A stretch of DNA of 64,000 nt, from NCBI GenBank assembly GCA_949825065.1, contig OX463846.1, positions 14,011,753 through 14,075,752 on the forward strand, written 5' to 3'. The position numbers were made by a program, and so were the translations under genes. Position 1 is the stretch's first letter; each line of letters begins with the position of its first letter. Below the pieces are notes generated by a model, which was not told where the DNA came from, did no database searches, and saw only the letters and a program-made list of their open reading frames with translations. Origin of the DNA: Odontocerum albicorne. Taxonomy: Eukaryota > Arthropoda > Insecta > Trichoptera > Odontoceridae. Positions 21,351 to 33,470 of the stretch are shown here, piece by piece.

Positions 21351-22258
21351 CTCACCCGTTTAAATAAACAAAAGGGTTATGTATACAGAAATGTGTCAAA
21401 ATATATTTCGCTGCCACCTTTCTATGTTACATACAACTTATTTTATTTTTTGTAATCTTTTTCAAGAAGAGTAATTCGATTCCCGAAGGAAAGTGTATTT
21501 GAGAATAGTGAATTCTTTAAACAGCGCTTTATATAATGTAAAATTATTTTTATCCCAGCTTCTATATTCTTTCCTTGCGTTCGTGAAGAAAATTTAACTA
21601 TCATATTTTTAATATTAATTTCCGAAGATTTAATTTAATTTACAAATACTAACGATTAAAAAACAAACATATTTAATGCTGACAATAAAGAATCTATAAT
21701 AATTTGATTAAAGCTTACAACTTACTTAGTAAGATGTTGCAAGCGATCCATAAACATATTTTGTAAGCTACTCAGAATGAAATACAATAAAATATAATAT
21801 GTGAACTTAAAATTTGTCTCGGTTGTCTGAGAAGTGATTTTGTATGAAGACGTCATCAATATTTATAGTTAAACTCTTAATCCTATTATAGTTTCCCATC
21901 AATCTTTGAAATACTTTTTAATCTGACAGGTCAGTGTGACTTCAGACTTTAACTTGTTTATCACCGAGAACGTATTTTATTAAATTTATATTATATTTTT
22001 TTCAAGATAACATATTCGATGTCATTTATATATATTTTTCTTTCACGGGACTACCTTGGGTTTGTTATGTTACCTACCAGTTCCTCGCATGAGTAAATAA
22101 TGGAAACGGCAATTCAAAAAGTTTTTACAATATTCCTAGCCCTGACAACGTAAAAAATCTCAACACGACAATTTACAGTAGTTTTATGGAAAATCTCTGA
22201 TAAATCACTCTTCATACAGACTGATCTCTCACACACAGGTGTATGCCGTAGCAATTCC
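21351..22258. other. Unannotated AT-rich stretch
   Basis: Nothing recognised. Confidence 0.5.
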
Positions 22259-22362
22259 ATGTACAAATATTTCATCAGATAAAATGTACAAGTATTTCAT
22301 CAGATAAAATGTACAAGTATTTCATCAGACAAAATGTACAAGTATTTCATCAGATAAAATAT
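22259..22362. repeat. 25-bp minisatellite, about 4 copies
   Basis: Unit 'atgtacaagtatttcatcag' plus 'ataaa'. Confidence 0.95.
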
Positions 22363-22934
22363 AAAAACTTCTTTCACAAATTCGCATCAAATGCATATGA
22401 ACTTGTTGTTTGAATTAAAACAAAAATATTCATACATGTAAGAATTTAGTGAAATTAAATAAAACGCAATCCTTTTTAAGAGCAAATTACGTTTTAATTT
22501 ATGTAACTTTTTGCACTATGTCAAAGTATCAGTTAAGTGCTTGGAAACGAAATTAAATTTTTAATTTTTTACACTCCACTAAGCTGATATTTTTTGTCAG
22601 TATAGAGTTAATCGCATTATACTATACACTTTAAAATGTTTAGTAAATTATTCATGTACTTAAATATAACCGGTATTTTATATCTGTGATCTCAATATAC
22701 TTGACTGATCTGTGGGACTAGAATAAAGAGATTAACTAGGAATTTTGTCACATACGTTTTACGTTGGTATATATTTTAGTAGGATATTTAAGATCATATG
22801 TCTACCAACGGCGTGGAAATCAATATATTAAAATTGTATTTCATTTTCGTAACTTCCAATTCAATTAAATAGAGTCCTCTTAACATTTGAAGATGCGAGA
22901 AAGTACCGAATCTAATAGCCGCAGCAATTACCTG
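22363..22934. other. AT-rich spacer
   Basis: Nothing recognised. Confidence 0.5.
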
Positions 22935-23785
22935 GAAAGAAGTACGGAAAAGTTTCATAAATACTTTCAACTCTTATATCAACACAACCAAACCACACAA
23001 ACAATACGCAGTAAACACAGATAGTACACAAAACTCGAACCTTGAATCGTTGATGGATTCATATATTGTATACGCTAAAGAGATCTGCTGCACCGGGAAC
23101 ATGCAGCACTTAATAAGTATTTACAAACAATACAGAAATATTGTACATGCAAAAATAACCATCCAAAAATTTAAGGTAAATTACCATAGAAAAATTTAAG
23201 GTAAATTACCATAGAAAAATTTAAGGTAAATTACCATAGAAAAAATAACGAAGCTTCAAATAATGATCAAAAGGTGATTTGAAGTGTTATCAGGGACATC
23301 ACCAGTACAGTGAGAGAAAACAATGTCCCTTCTACACCAAACATTAATGGCATGAAAATATTATTGACACAAGAACCACTAAAATGTTGCTATGGTATAA
23401 ATGAATATTTCGCCAATGTAGGCTATAATCTGTTACATAATATAATTTATAGGAAAAAACGACTAAACAGTCATTGGATGATGACATCCTTCATTCTAAT
23501 ACAATACCCGAATATACATTTTATCTTTCACCAACGTCGGAAAAATAAGTAAATACTACTGTTAATACACTTAAACCTAGTAACATTATTAGCACCCCGG
23601 GACCTGATAAGATCACTTCTACAATGATAAAACATACTAAAAATTCTATAGCACTGCTATTAAAACATTTAATAAATTTAAGTTTTAGAAGATACTTTCT
23701 CAATTGCTTTGAAACGTTCATATATTCTACAATATAAGGAAGGCTCAATTGATGATGTTAACAATTATAGACCCATATCTTGAGT
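22935..23785 (+). mobile_element. CR1/Jockey-like LINE, linker to start of RT
   Basis: Plus strand shows, in order: FNTYINTTKPHKQ-like start, a HLISIYKQYRN segment (typical 'LxxYKxxRN' linker after the endonuclease), SVIRDITSTVRENN, GINEYFANVGYNL (family 'FNEYFxxVGxNL'), STPGPDKITSTMIK (RT domain 1, 'SPGxDxIxxxxLK'), and YKEGSIDDVNNYRPIS (RT 'NYRPISLL'). The sequence ends there, where a SINE has inserted in reverse. Internal 25-bp triplication at 23164-23242. Frames shift repeatedly. Confidence 0.85.
23164..23242. repeat. 25-bp repeat, 3 copies, inside a LINE
   Basis: Unit 'aaaaatttaaggtaaattac' plus 'catag'. Expanded after the LINE died, as it interrupts the linker region. Confidence 0.9.
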
Positions 23786-23819
23786 GTGGTGCGTTTTGGT
23801 GATTATGTGTGGGACATAA

Positions 23820-23960
23820 GGAAAAAGATGTTAAAGAGGCCTTGAAAATCAGACTTAAATACTTTTGGAAAAAAAATTGGTTTCCTTGGGAATCGAGCCT
23901 GCAGCCTCAGGGTCGGGAGACATGCGTTTTACCAACTAAGCCACGGAGGTCGTTTTAACA
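23820..23960 (-). mobile_element. tRNA-derived SINE, head and part of body
   Basis: On minus: 'ccgtggcttagttggtaaaa' (A box), 'ggctgcaggctcgattccca' (B box), then the start of the body to 'ggcctctttaac'. The 3' half is missing. Confidence 0.85.
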
Positions 23961-24399
23961 TTGTATGCAAATTTAGACGAAACTCACGTGTTATTTGCTT
24001 GACTGACACAATTCTATTTCGACATTATGGTTTTTATTTAGAATAACATTTCATATATTGAGCAACAACATCCAAAGATTTTATGGCACTCGTCAATCAT
24101 AATCATACGCAATCCACTCATATGATTCACAACCAATCCATAAATAATCCATTGGTATATACAGGGTGTTTAGTTATTTTATGCCATCTTCTAATGATAC
24201 GGGGAAGGCGATCTTTATAGGACATTTTCTATCGACATACTGACTTAATAGAGAGCGATCTCGAATCATCCTGTCAAGGTCCTTTAAAAGCCTGATTCTT
24301 AGCCTCTGACATACCACTGCATGCATGTATGCCATGCCAGGTGTACTGGACAGTTAAGAAGATGAGGTAGGGTCCGCTGTTCTGCGCATACGTATATAG
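23961..24399. other. Spacer; candidate transposon end at 24160
   Basis: 'tacagggtgtttagttattt' at about 24158 resembles the 'acagggtgtt' ends common in insect mobile elements. No second end or coding content was found. Confidence 0.35.
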
Positions 24400-25035
24400 T
24401 GTCATTGATAATAATAATAACACAATTTATATAACGCCGTTTAGAGAGCAAACTTTCGTCTAGGAGCTCTAAATCAGGATATTAGCCCACTTTTAAGATT
24501 AATAAGTAGTGACTGCGACTATTAGATTAGGTACATTTCCGCATCTGCACAAATTCAGAAAAACATATTTGTAAAATAACTGCAGAAAGCTTACCAAGGT
24601 AAGAATAACTATAAGGAATCTTCGTAGATTTTCCGATACGTGATTGTAACACATTCGACTTTAGGTGTAATGTAGTATACTCGTATTGTGTAGTGTTCAT
24701 AAACCATCATAAATCTTGAAAAGATCTATCAAAAAGGGTTGTATTTAAACGATTTCTAAAGCTGCACACGCAACCCATGTCTATAACACTTAGAGGACCA
24801 TTCGACCATTCCATACCACTACACCAGCAAAGATAAAAGCTCTGTCCTAATGCCCCTATCGGACTGATTAGATGAAAAATAAATCAAACTTAAAGTCATA
24901 TTTCTTTCCGAAACAGTATATCTCAGACAAATATTCGAAATATATAAAACGGAGACATCCGATTAAGGGACTTGAACACAGACAAAGTTTGAAATCAATT
25001 CGTTCACGACACTTAAACCAGTCAGTGTAGATTTT
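24400..25035 (-). mobile_element. LINE family B, 3' coding end plus full 3' UTR
   Basis: On minus, entering at 25035: the FVxKSLNGMSPF-like block is visible as its complement around 24955-24985, then RAFIFAG and VVWNG (family 'RAFSFAGPxxWNGLP'), then the SFKxxLKT-like block near 24750, followed by the 3' UTR with 'gcagatgcggaaatgtacct' and 'gagctcctagacgaaag'. It ends at 24400 in an ATT-repeat tail ('ttattattattatc'). Best copy for the 3' UTR and tail of this family. Confidence 0.8.
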
Positions 25036-25484
25036 TTAGAAGCAGACTAATATGATAATATCGTCATAAGATCATATACAACCTTGTATAATAGTTGCAT
25101 TGAAAAAATACTAGAGTTTAGAAATTCGTGAGTCAGGCAAACCAGACTACATTTGAAAACGGAATACTTACTAATAATAGAAAACACATATTACTCATTT
25201 AGCAGTTTATCTAGGGTTCTAGTTACCCTAACTCTGTGGGAGCGACTTCCAGATGGTAAAGTTCTTACCTTGAGAGAACTCCTTGAGTTTTTATCAGCTA
25301 TTGGATACCTACCGTTTACAGTCCAAAGAAGATAGTGTGAAATAGCTAGTTTTAAGTGATGTTATCTGATCGCCAGATTTAAGTTTTTCTGGATTCCAGA
25401 TGAGATAAAAAAGACTCGTGGTTGAAAAGCGGACGCCTCGGATGACAACCGATCCTTCTTTTCTCTGCTACTGATTATAATGAA
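25036..25484. other. Spacer
   Basis: A 60-codon open frame at 25153-25335 (LTLWERLPDGKVLTLRELLE) looks protein-like but matches nothing I recognise. Nothing else seen. Confidence 0.35.
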
Positions 25485-25665
25485 CGGGCTATTTATTTAG
25501 CACTGTTTAGAGAGCAGACTCTCCTCAAGGGCATTGTAATTCGGTATTCGAACTCACTATTATTGACAGATTAAAAATTTACTTAAAAATAATAAGTGGA
25601 GTGTAAAGATAAGAAGATAGTGGCTGTGCCCATTAGATAAGATACTATTAGACTAATATATTTGT
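25485..25665 (-). mobile_element. LINE family B 3' UTR fragment
   Basis: Shares 'tttagagagcagactctcct', 'tattgacagattaaaaat' and 'gagtgtaaagataagaagat' with the copies at 57425 and 59752. Confidence 0.7.
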
Positions 25666-26249
25666 GATCTCTCTCCGTATTGCTGGAGGTAAGATTGCGA
25701 AGAGCAGATTTTTGTTATTGAGTTGGGTGGACAATAAGAATCTGGTTTTTATAAAGAAAATTTAATTGAAGGTTTTGTCCACCTGCCCTACATGTGAAGA
25801 CCTATTCCAACACACAACGTATTTTTCTAAAAAATAGTGATTGGGTAGATGTACGTATGTATGGTTTTGACTCTCAGTTTAAACCCATCAGTTTTTGGGG
25901 AATGGTGTTTCAGGTGTTAATTTTTAGTTTGTCTTAAACGGAGAAAAAAAATCATCAGAAGATTAGTTGGAAGACATGCGTCTAATCAACCAGACTATAT
26001 AAGTTATCAAGGTAGTGATTTGATTAAACGATACAAATGAGATTCAGTACTTATAAATTTCGGAAGATGGTTTTATTGAACGATATTTCTTCTTGTGACT
26101 GCTTACTGCATACTCGTACCAGTTTTCTAGTCACCCTGTGTAACCTAACCGGTCGACCAGACAGCCGGAAGATCGTTTTAACCGATTTATTTGCATACTT
26201 AATGCACGCTGCCGTCAGTCAACCTAATAATTCGTGATTCGCCTTAAGT
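25666..26249. other. Spacer
   Basis: 25960-26010 has a faint reverse SINE head ('gttggaagacatgcgtcta'). Otherwise nothing recognised. Confidence 0.35.
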
Positions 26250-26340
26250 GTTTAATGACAAGCCCAATTACTTGGTAAGCCGGAGTGATTGACGTGAGAC
26301 TGACATTAAGGTGAAATCAATAAAAATCACTGGTTGATTT
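26250..26340. repeat. Dispersed repeat family F, copy 1
   Basis: 'agtgattgacgt' and 'aaggtgaaatcaataaaaat' recur at 29180-29270 with the same spacing. Confidence 0.55.
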
Positions 26341-26462
26341 GTGGCCAAAGCTAATAATACTTACGTACTAAAGCAGTGATATTCAAATATTATAATTGTT
26401 AGGTGGAGAAGAGATTTTTCGTTTTTTATTAATATTACAGGCGTTAGGTAGATTGTAAGACG

Positions 26463-26706
26463 TACTGTACCCGGCGGTAAGTAATACACATCTGGCTTAA
26501 GAAAGAGACTGTTGGCCATAATCGGCTTACTTCGGCTTTGTAGAGCGTCGTCTCTGTCGCACGATGCGCTAACAACACTTGACAAATTGCGATGGAACAC
26601 GTGTATGAATGACAGAGACGACGCTCTACAAAGCCGAAGTTAGCCGATTATGACCGACAGTCTCTTTCTTAAGCCCGATGTGTATTACTTACCGCCGAGT
26701 ACTGTA
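26463..26706. mobile_element. Fold-back MITE, 244 bp
   Basis: Two arms of about 95 bp, almost perfect reverse complements, around a ~52-bp loop. The ends read 'tactgtacccggcggtaagt' on the left and, reverse complemented, 'tacagtactcggcggtaagt' on the right. TA plus CAGT at the tip suggests a Tc1/mariner-type parent, but no transposase is present. Confidence 0.9.
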
Positions 26707-26809
26707 ATATATAACGATCGCGGTTTACCAAAAGTAGCAAACATAACAATATGTAACAGACATAATTGTGTATAGGTGCCAAAGTGAAACTTAAATTTGG
26801 CAGAACGGT

Positions 26810-27199
26810 AAACAATGTTAATGCTGTGAAGATGCGTGTATTAAGAAACCATTATGATAATGACAATATATGAAAAAGGCTGAACGAAGATATGTAAAAA
26901 TAATGTATGGATAAAATAGATGTTTTAATTAAGATGCAGAAAGGACCTTTAAAATGGTTAGACATGTGAAGAGAATGAATAATAAAAGGATGACTAATCA
27001 AGTAAGTGTAGAAATCAGAAGTGAAAAGTGTGCGCTGAGAAGGTAGACTGAGGAAAACGTGGCTGGATTAACTTGATTAGATTTTAAAAGAAAGCAAATT
27101 AATAAGTATGAATAATAGAAGATTGTGGTGGTGAAAGTTATATGAAATATCTATTTTTTTTGCCTGTCCCTGCAAGGAATATGACGTGATAATATGTAT
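26810..27199 (+). mobile_element. LINE family A, 3' end fragment
   Basis: Plus strand reads NAVKMRVLRN, then VLIKMQKGPLKWL (family 'IERGMLRWF') and 'aagaggaaaacgtggctgga' region, ending 'gaatatgacgtgataatatg'. The tail is interrupted by the fold-back element at 27200. Confidence 0.8.
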
Positions 27200-27461
27200 A
27201 TATCGCCTGTTGAGAATCATAGTGGCGAAACTACAACAAAAAATTTTTCGAGTTAAGACTTCCAAATGGCACTAAAATGACTCATTTTTTACGTGCGTAA
27301 GTGGCGAAAGTATATTTCACCTCCTTGAAGCATCAAGGAGTTGAAATATACTCTCGCTACTTACGCACGTCAAAAATGAGTCATTTTAGTACCATTTGGA
27401 AGACTTAACTCGAAAATGTATTTTTTGGAGTTTCGCCACTATGATTCTCAACAGGCGATAT
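27200..27461. mobile_element. Fold-back MITE, 262 bp
   Basis: Arms of about 120 bp, starting 'atatcgcctgttgagaatca' on the left and its complement 'tgattctcaacaggcgatat' on the right. They meet near 27335 around 'ctccttgaagcatcaaggag', itself a small hairpin, so nearly the whole element folds into one stem. A few mismatches and small indels separate the arms. Inserted in the tail of a LINE A copy. Confidence 0.9.
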
Positions 27462-27539
27462 GTAGTAAAGCTGAACCCAGGAAATTTTAAAGCTCTGTTT
27501 TGGAATATATGTTACTTCAAGAGTATTCCAATTTCCAAT

Positions 27540-27650
27540 GAAGGTTAGGTCTAGTGGGTAGAACGCTTATTTTCTACACACAGTTTCGAGGTTATGTATC
27601 CGATATCGCTCCAAAACAACAATTCTGAGATTTTTATTGAGTATGGTTGT
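27540..27650 (+). mobile_element. Possible tRNA-derived SINE head
   Basis: 'ggtctagtgggtagaacgct' resembles an A box and 'gaggttatgtatccgat' a decayed B box. Weak. Confidence 0.35.
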
Positions 27651-28144
27651 AATGTCTTGTTGAAAGTCATTAGTCGATTGTTAATTTAGTTATGATAGAA
27701 AAATGAATTCCTGTAAATAAATTATTCGCTAGCCAAAATGAAAAAAAAATTGTGGGAAAATTGAAATTTGAGCTTGCGAAAATACTGAGCATCGATTGGT
27801 TCTACCTCCATTAGTTAAGCCAATTAAACATTTAAGCTTAGGTGGTAAGATGCAATTTTCCATCCCAGAGATTGCGACAATTAGTTTAACATTTTTTGAT
27901 AAGTTCGAAAATTAAAATAAATGAAAACTAGCCATATAACTAGCCATAAAATAATTTTGAATAATAAGTATGGCCATGTGTTAGAGTTTTGATACATACT
28001 TTAATAGTTTAAAAGAAGATAACAGAGGAATCTTCAAAATCTATATTTTGCATACTTAACATTTTCTTAGCATCTTCGGCCAAAAAAATGAACTTTCTTT
28101 CAGAGCACGAGCTTTCGATTTGTTGATGAGAGACTTCTTCACAT
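27651..28144. other. AT-rich spacer
   Basis: Nothing recognised. Confidence 0.5.
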
Positions 28145-28289
28145 GAATGGTTGAATTAAAATAGGCACTAAGTACCAAAAAAAAAAACAAAAAACTAAGT
28201 ATGCAGTTTCGTTCTATATATCATATATAATGAAACTGCATACTTAGTTTTTTTTTTGGTACTTAGTGCCTATTTTAATTCAACTATTC
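28145..28289. mobile_element. Fold-back element, 145 bp
   Basis: Arms of about 65 bp: 'gttgaattaaaataggcact' on the left and its complement on the right, with an A/T homopolymer in each arm and an AT-rich loop around 28215-28230. Nearly perfect pairing suggests recent origin. Confidence 0.85.
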
Positions 28290-29104
28290 ACATATCAACA
28301 CATCTCATCTCGTTTTACACAATTTCATTTGTAGTCCATTCAACACGACTAAGCAATTATTTTTTTACGAACTATCATGCGTTAAAGAGATAATTTAAAA
28401 AATACAATATTACGAGTATATCAGAATACCCATTCATACCAATTTTCCTAACACTCCTTATTTTTATTTATTGTATATTTTTTCTTTCCTGTATTTCCCA
28501 CACCTCTTATTCGAGATCCACTATTGTGTTAAACTTTAATGACATCCTTCAACTACTATATAACTTGACGTGGATTCAATTAAATCAATACTACATACAC
28601 TGATTGGTTTCAAGAAATTGCTATAAAACAATAAATTCATCAGGTGTATCACGCAACAAAACATTTAAACGACAACTGTTAAGAAAGAAACCAAACCAAG
28701 TGTTTCCATATTTTCTTTTTTTTTCTTTTATGACTACTGAGTATTTAATTCGCGCCATTTATACGATAATTTTAATCCATAAAATAAATAATTGTATTAT
28801 GTATAGCGCCATTTCCTTAATTAAATATTCTATTACTGTAATAAACCTTCGAAAATCTCTTACAAATAACCAGAAAGATTTAAAAAAATTCTCAAATGAG
28901 AACCTGATGGAAACTAGAACCCTTTTTTTTTAAATCTGAGTAGCAACAATAATCAATATTATCGTATGAAATGTTTTATATGTTATTTATTGACTGTAAA
29001 ATCATTTCGTGTCATACAGCCTTTAATTTACTATCTCTTGAGTGAAGTAGAATAAAAGTGCTTTTCGTTTGGTATCTAAAATAAATAATTAAACTTATTG
29101 ATAA
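28290..29104. other. AT-rich stretch
   Basis: An open frame at 28604-28933 (109 codons) is Lys/Asn/Ile-rich and composition-driven. Nothing recognised. Confidence 0.4.
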
Positions 29105-29270
29105 AACTTTGATTTGCAGTGGTGAAAGGTGGCAATGAGTTGCCATTGAGAGTGTCACTGGTTAAATTGGTATTGAACATTGATTGACAAGTAAAACTTC
29201 TTGTTAAGCAGAGCTGATTGACGTTTCTAAGGTAAAATCAATAAAAATCGCGTCAGTTATTATTTATTTA
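29105..29270. repeat. Dispersed repeat family F, copy 2
   Basis: 'gctgattgacgt' then 'aaggtaaaatcaataaaaat' as at 26250-26340; extends further to the left here. Confidence 0.55.
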
Positions 29271-29499
29271 TACGGTGCCTCTAAAATTGATGCATGTTAC
29301 ATGATATTTTTTTAGTTAATGAATGTAATTATAATGTAGCGTAATTTTATTGAATGGTTGTAATTAAAAAAATGAATGACCTGGTAAACTGGTTCAACCG
29401 TTACATTTTATGGATCAATCACTTTTCATAGATTCATTCATCATATGCAGCCTCTCAATCTATCTAAAACCATGCCAATAATCTCATAATAAGTCGACA

Positions 29500-29750
29500 T
29501 GTTAATTATTGTTTTTTTTTATTTCAGATCTTATTTCTTCTTAATTTACTATGTGGTGTTTAATGTCTTTTATGAATTAAAAAAACATAATTATTTGGTT
29601 GATATTTTTCATTAATTCGAATGGTACCCTTCAATGTTTCGGAATTTATGATACGTATATTTTATAAAAGCCTGGCCGGGAGATAATATTGCCTTTGGTC
29701 CCAGTAATTGAGCATTCTGGTTAATAACCACCGGGGTAGGCCAGTAAACC
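29500..29750. repeat. Dispersed repeat family E, copy 2
   Basis: Counterpart of 19020-19290, in the same orientation, with the same order of shared blocks. Confidence 0.6.
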
Positions 29751-30029
29751 ACACTTCGTCATCCCACATGTTGGAAATATTATCACACGTGGACAGCAAC
29801 AACACTCGCGCATTTTTAACGCGTGTGATTATTGTTACTTGACGAACTTTTTGACTAAACTGGTATCCTTTTTGATTATTTTGTTATGGTATAATGGAGA
29901 ATCAAACCCGAAATCCTAGGTGAAAATTAGCATATATTACCAAAGGGGGCTGTCTTTTTTATGGACAATTTGACGATGATGATAGGCAATACTTATATTG
30001 AGTGTGAGCTGTTTTTTTTTTCAAAGGAC
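29751..30029. other. Spacer
   Basis: Nothing recognised. Confidence 0.4.
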
Positions 30030-30130
30030 AATTTTATATAGCGCCGTTTACAGAGAAAATTCTCCTCAAAGACACTAACTCGTTACTCGAACCCACTAAT
30101 ATTAACGAAATTACGAAATGGCAGCTATAG
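30030..30130 (-). mobile_element. LINE family B 3' UTR fragment
   Basis: 'ttatatagcgccgtttacag' and 'actcgaacccactaatatta' match the tail-proximal UTR of family B. Confidence 0.6.
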
Positions 30131-30164
30131 CGACGCCCGAGCGAACAAAGGAAAAAAGGAAAAC

Positions 30165-30285
30165 TTTTTTGTATACAGTACCACCTTATGAGAATATGAC
30201 AATCTCTTTCAACCAACCAGTAAGATGTTTATGAGGCGTTAAATGATAACCATACTGAAAACTTTTTTTTTTGATAAACTGGTTT
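30165..30285 (-). mobile_element. SINE 3' body fragment
   Basis: 'gtatacagtaccaccttatg', 'tctctttcaaccaaccagta' and 'gaggcgttaaatgataac' follow the reverse SINE body order. Confidence 0.65.
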
Positions 30286-30349
30286 CCAACGCCAATTGAC
30301 CCATTTTTAAGACTACTATATATTAATCATTGTCATCATATCACTATTT

Positions 30350-30560
30350 AAACTTTTCTTGGTCCACTTCTTTTCCAAAGAGGTAGACGAGAAAAGAGTT
30401 GAAGGAAGGAAATGTAAAGAAATGTGAGAAACAAGAGAACACGTATGTCGAGATGTGTGGATTTAGACGAGGCGAGAGCTTTGCACGTGGAAAGAAAGGC
30501 GTGGAGATCTGTCTGGCAATCTCAAAAGGGACATGACGTGATGGTATGAATGTATATTTT
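30350..30560 (+). mobile_element. LINE family A, 3' end fragment
   Basis: Plus strand shows KRVEGRKC, then a 'gaacacgtatgtcgagatg' block (NRRACMxRM), and the end 'gacatgacgtgatggtatga' with an ATGT-type tail. Confidence 0.65.
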
Positions 30561-33194
30561 ATAATTATTGTTTAGTTAAATTGTAATTTCTTGTAGTTAG
30601 TGAATATAAGGCTGGTTTAAATGAGGACATTTGGAGGATTTTGATGGGGTATTCATGTGCCCAAAGAAAACGGATTGCCTGTGTTTCATTTTCGGCATTT
30701 ATTTTTTGCTTTTCATTGAACAATCTCACCCATTAAATGCCCATATTTTCTTTATCTACGCCATTTCATCATTATTATCATAACTACGCCATACCTTTCC
30801 TGAGATAAATATAGTCAGTTAATATTTTAATCACTTATAATAAATTTAAATATACTTCGAATACCTTTCCAAATTAAGCGTTTCCTTGTTCATAATATAA
30901 TATTCATACCATTGGATTATTGGTTATCAAATATAATTTATGCTCTTGTTCCCTTATTAAAATTTTAATGCCTATTTTTATTGAAATTCCGATTATATTA
31001 CTTTATATCTTTTGATGAGCTGGAAAGGAACACAACAATATATTTCAATATTTTTATAGTCTCTATTATATTCACAACGCTTTTTTTATATTCATAATAA
31101 ATTTCATACAGTAACATTGAAAATACCATTTAGATTATATTTAAATGGTTTATGCAGCGGTTCGGAACGTTTGCCACCTTGCGTCAATTCATTCAGGGAT
31201 GTCCATAATTTCAATTATTTAAGATTATAACAGTAATTTTTGCGTTAGTTAGTTATGATTTTTTTAAATGTTTACGGTTATTTTCATTCCCTTAAAAAAT
31301 CTGTTGTATTTCTTTACGTTTTTTATTTAATTAGTTGAAAAACGCGCTTCATTAGGTCTCAATACATTTTCAATGACCTCCTTAAACTAGTTGGTAAGGA
31401 AGGCCACAATTTATGTTCTTTAGTTTTATAACAAAAAAAAGACTTATTACTGAAGTCATGGATATCCTTATAACCCTGAATACTAGATGTAAAAAATGCC
31501 TGTCATTGGAAGGGAGTTTTTTAATTGTTTGAAAAATAATTATCAAGAAATTTTAAACCAATTTTTCTTACTTTTATCATTTTACATCCAAAAACGGATT
31601 TTATACCCATGTTTTTACACATTACTTAAATCTATCTTAAACATATAAAAACAATTAACAGCAAAAAGTCTGAATGCTCTGAGTTTCTTTAATATTTTTT
31701 TGGTATTTCCTTAAAAAAAATTATTGTAGTCCAAGTATTTTGACTATAAGTCATTTATAACAAATATATTAAATGAGGAATACAAAATGTACAAATATTT
31801 TGAAGATGCCCATTTTTAGCAACAGCTAGAGTAACGATGGTAAGCCTATTTGTTTGAATAATAACTTGTAACTCTGGTTGTTAAAAATGCCCCCCCTCCC
31901 TCTGGAAACTTATCCCACTTTCTATTAATTTATTTGTCTTGAAACATTGTAGTTTTTTGCGTAAGTTTCGTTACCCTAAGATTATTTTTGTCCTTCGCAC
32001 AACTCATTTACTCAATGGGACGGAATATCTAGTAAAAAAATTAAATCCATTTTTGTCTACGGACTAAGTCAAAATAATCGAAAGAAAAACTCAACCCTGT
32101 ATGACAAAAGAGAAGATAATATGACTGGAAACCTAATGAGTCCATATCGTTGCAAAGTGAGTTAACAGAACTGATTAATAAGGCAGTCTTAATTAATGGG
32201 TAAGGCGGTTCACTTTATAATTTATATCCCGAGATAAAGCCTTCCTGATCACCTGTTGTTGTTAAGGATTCTTGTCTTTTTTGTTTTAGGGTGTGTCGGA
32301 GGTTTCATTTTCTGAATAACTCAGTGCTGTTATCGTTACCTTTAATTTATTATCACCAATTAAAACACACACTATAAGATATCTTACTTAACTTTGAACA
32401 GATAACAGTGTTGATCGGAACTATTAAAGAGTTAAATTCAAACATCGCAGGAATAAAAAATCATTTGACTTTATCGTTTGATAACCAACGTTAGAATAAA
32501 AAAACCGAGGATAAAATTGAAAAAGAGACGTTAATCACATAAAGAACCAGAAATTTCTATTTCATAAAGTTTTGAAAATTCGAGGAAATACGAAAATTTC
32601 CTACTGCAGTCAAGTGTCTAATAAAGTTAATATCTACCCACCTATCGCAGATAATCATGCACTTGAGTCTTCTGGACAATTTTATTCCAAGTCGCTCGCC
32701 ATCTCACAATCTTCCGCTACTCCCAGTCTCCAAAGATGGTGTTGCACGTTATCTAAATAATCTGTCATAAATTGTTAATCCATGAATTCTTATCAGTGCA
32801 CGCGTTTCTAAAGCATGTATTCAACTTCTTTCAGCTTTTATCTTTGTACGCGACTCACTCCCATATATAAAATTAAACTTGTGCTACTCTTAGTTAAGTC
32901 TATTGATATGCATTAAAGGTAGGATATTAATATCTTAAGACTAATTTTAATTTCTTGTTCGTTATCTCATAAGATTTGAATATATAACGTACGACCCAAT
33001 CTGATAATATTCTTTGGGTTTGACAGACATTAAAAGGTAGTCGAGAGATAAAATACGGACGAAGTCATCGATAGTGAGAATAAAATATTTCATACAAAGT
33101 ATGTTCAGAGATCGCAAGGGGCTTTAACATATTTTTTATAGTTAATTTGTCAAACGTTTCTGTTCAAACTTTGTAGCTATTAGATTTTTTTACA
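30561..33194. other. Unannotated AT-rich stretch, 2.6 kb
   Basis: No gene, repeat family or long hairpin recognised. Short open frames only (for example 32572-32760), with no domain. Confidence 0.45.
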
Positions 33195-33470
33195 GTAAAT
33201 TACTTTGTTGCATAGCCGCGCAGCAACAAACTGGACATCCTAGTGGAAGGTCGTCGGTTCGAACTACGCGTTACGCTATTCTCCTCGAATGACAGTAATT
33301 TTTGCCGCCTAGTATTTGAGGTTATAAGGATATTGTGACTATGACTTCGGACATCCCTATTCTTTAAAAAAAACATGTCGGTGTGTTCCAATCGTCTCAC
33401 TTTGGTGTGTCATCGAATCTAGTACAATGGTGTGACCGGTGAAGTTACTTGTATGCAACGGCTCCTTCAC
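33195..33470 (+). other. tRNA-like B-box region, unidentified
   Basis: 'tcgtcggttcgaactacgcg' is a good B box; upstream 'catagccgcgcagcaacaaa' and 'acatcctagtggaaggtc' give only a poor A box. It might be the head of another SINE family. Confidence 0.3.

Noticed and set aside
28604..28933. 109-codon plus frame as a gene
   Set aside because: Lys/Asn/Ile-rich, low complexity and without any motif; typical chance frame in AT-rich DNA.
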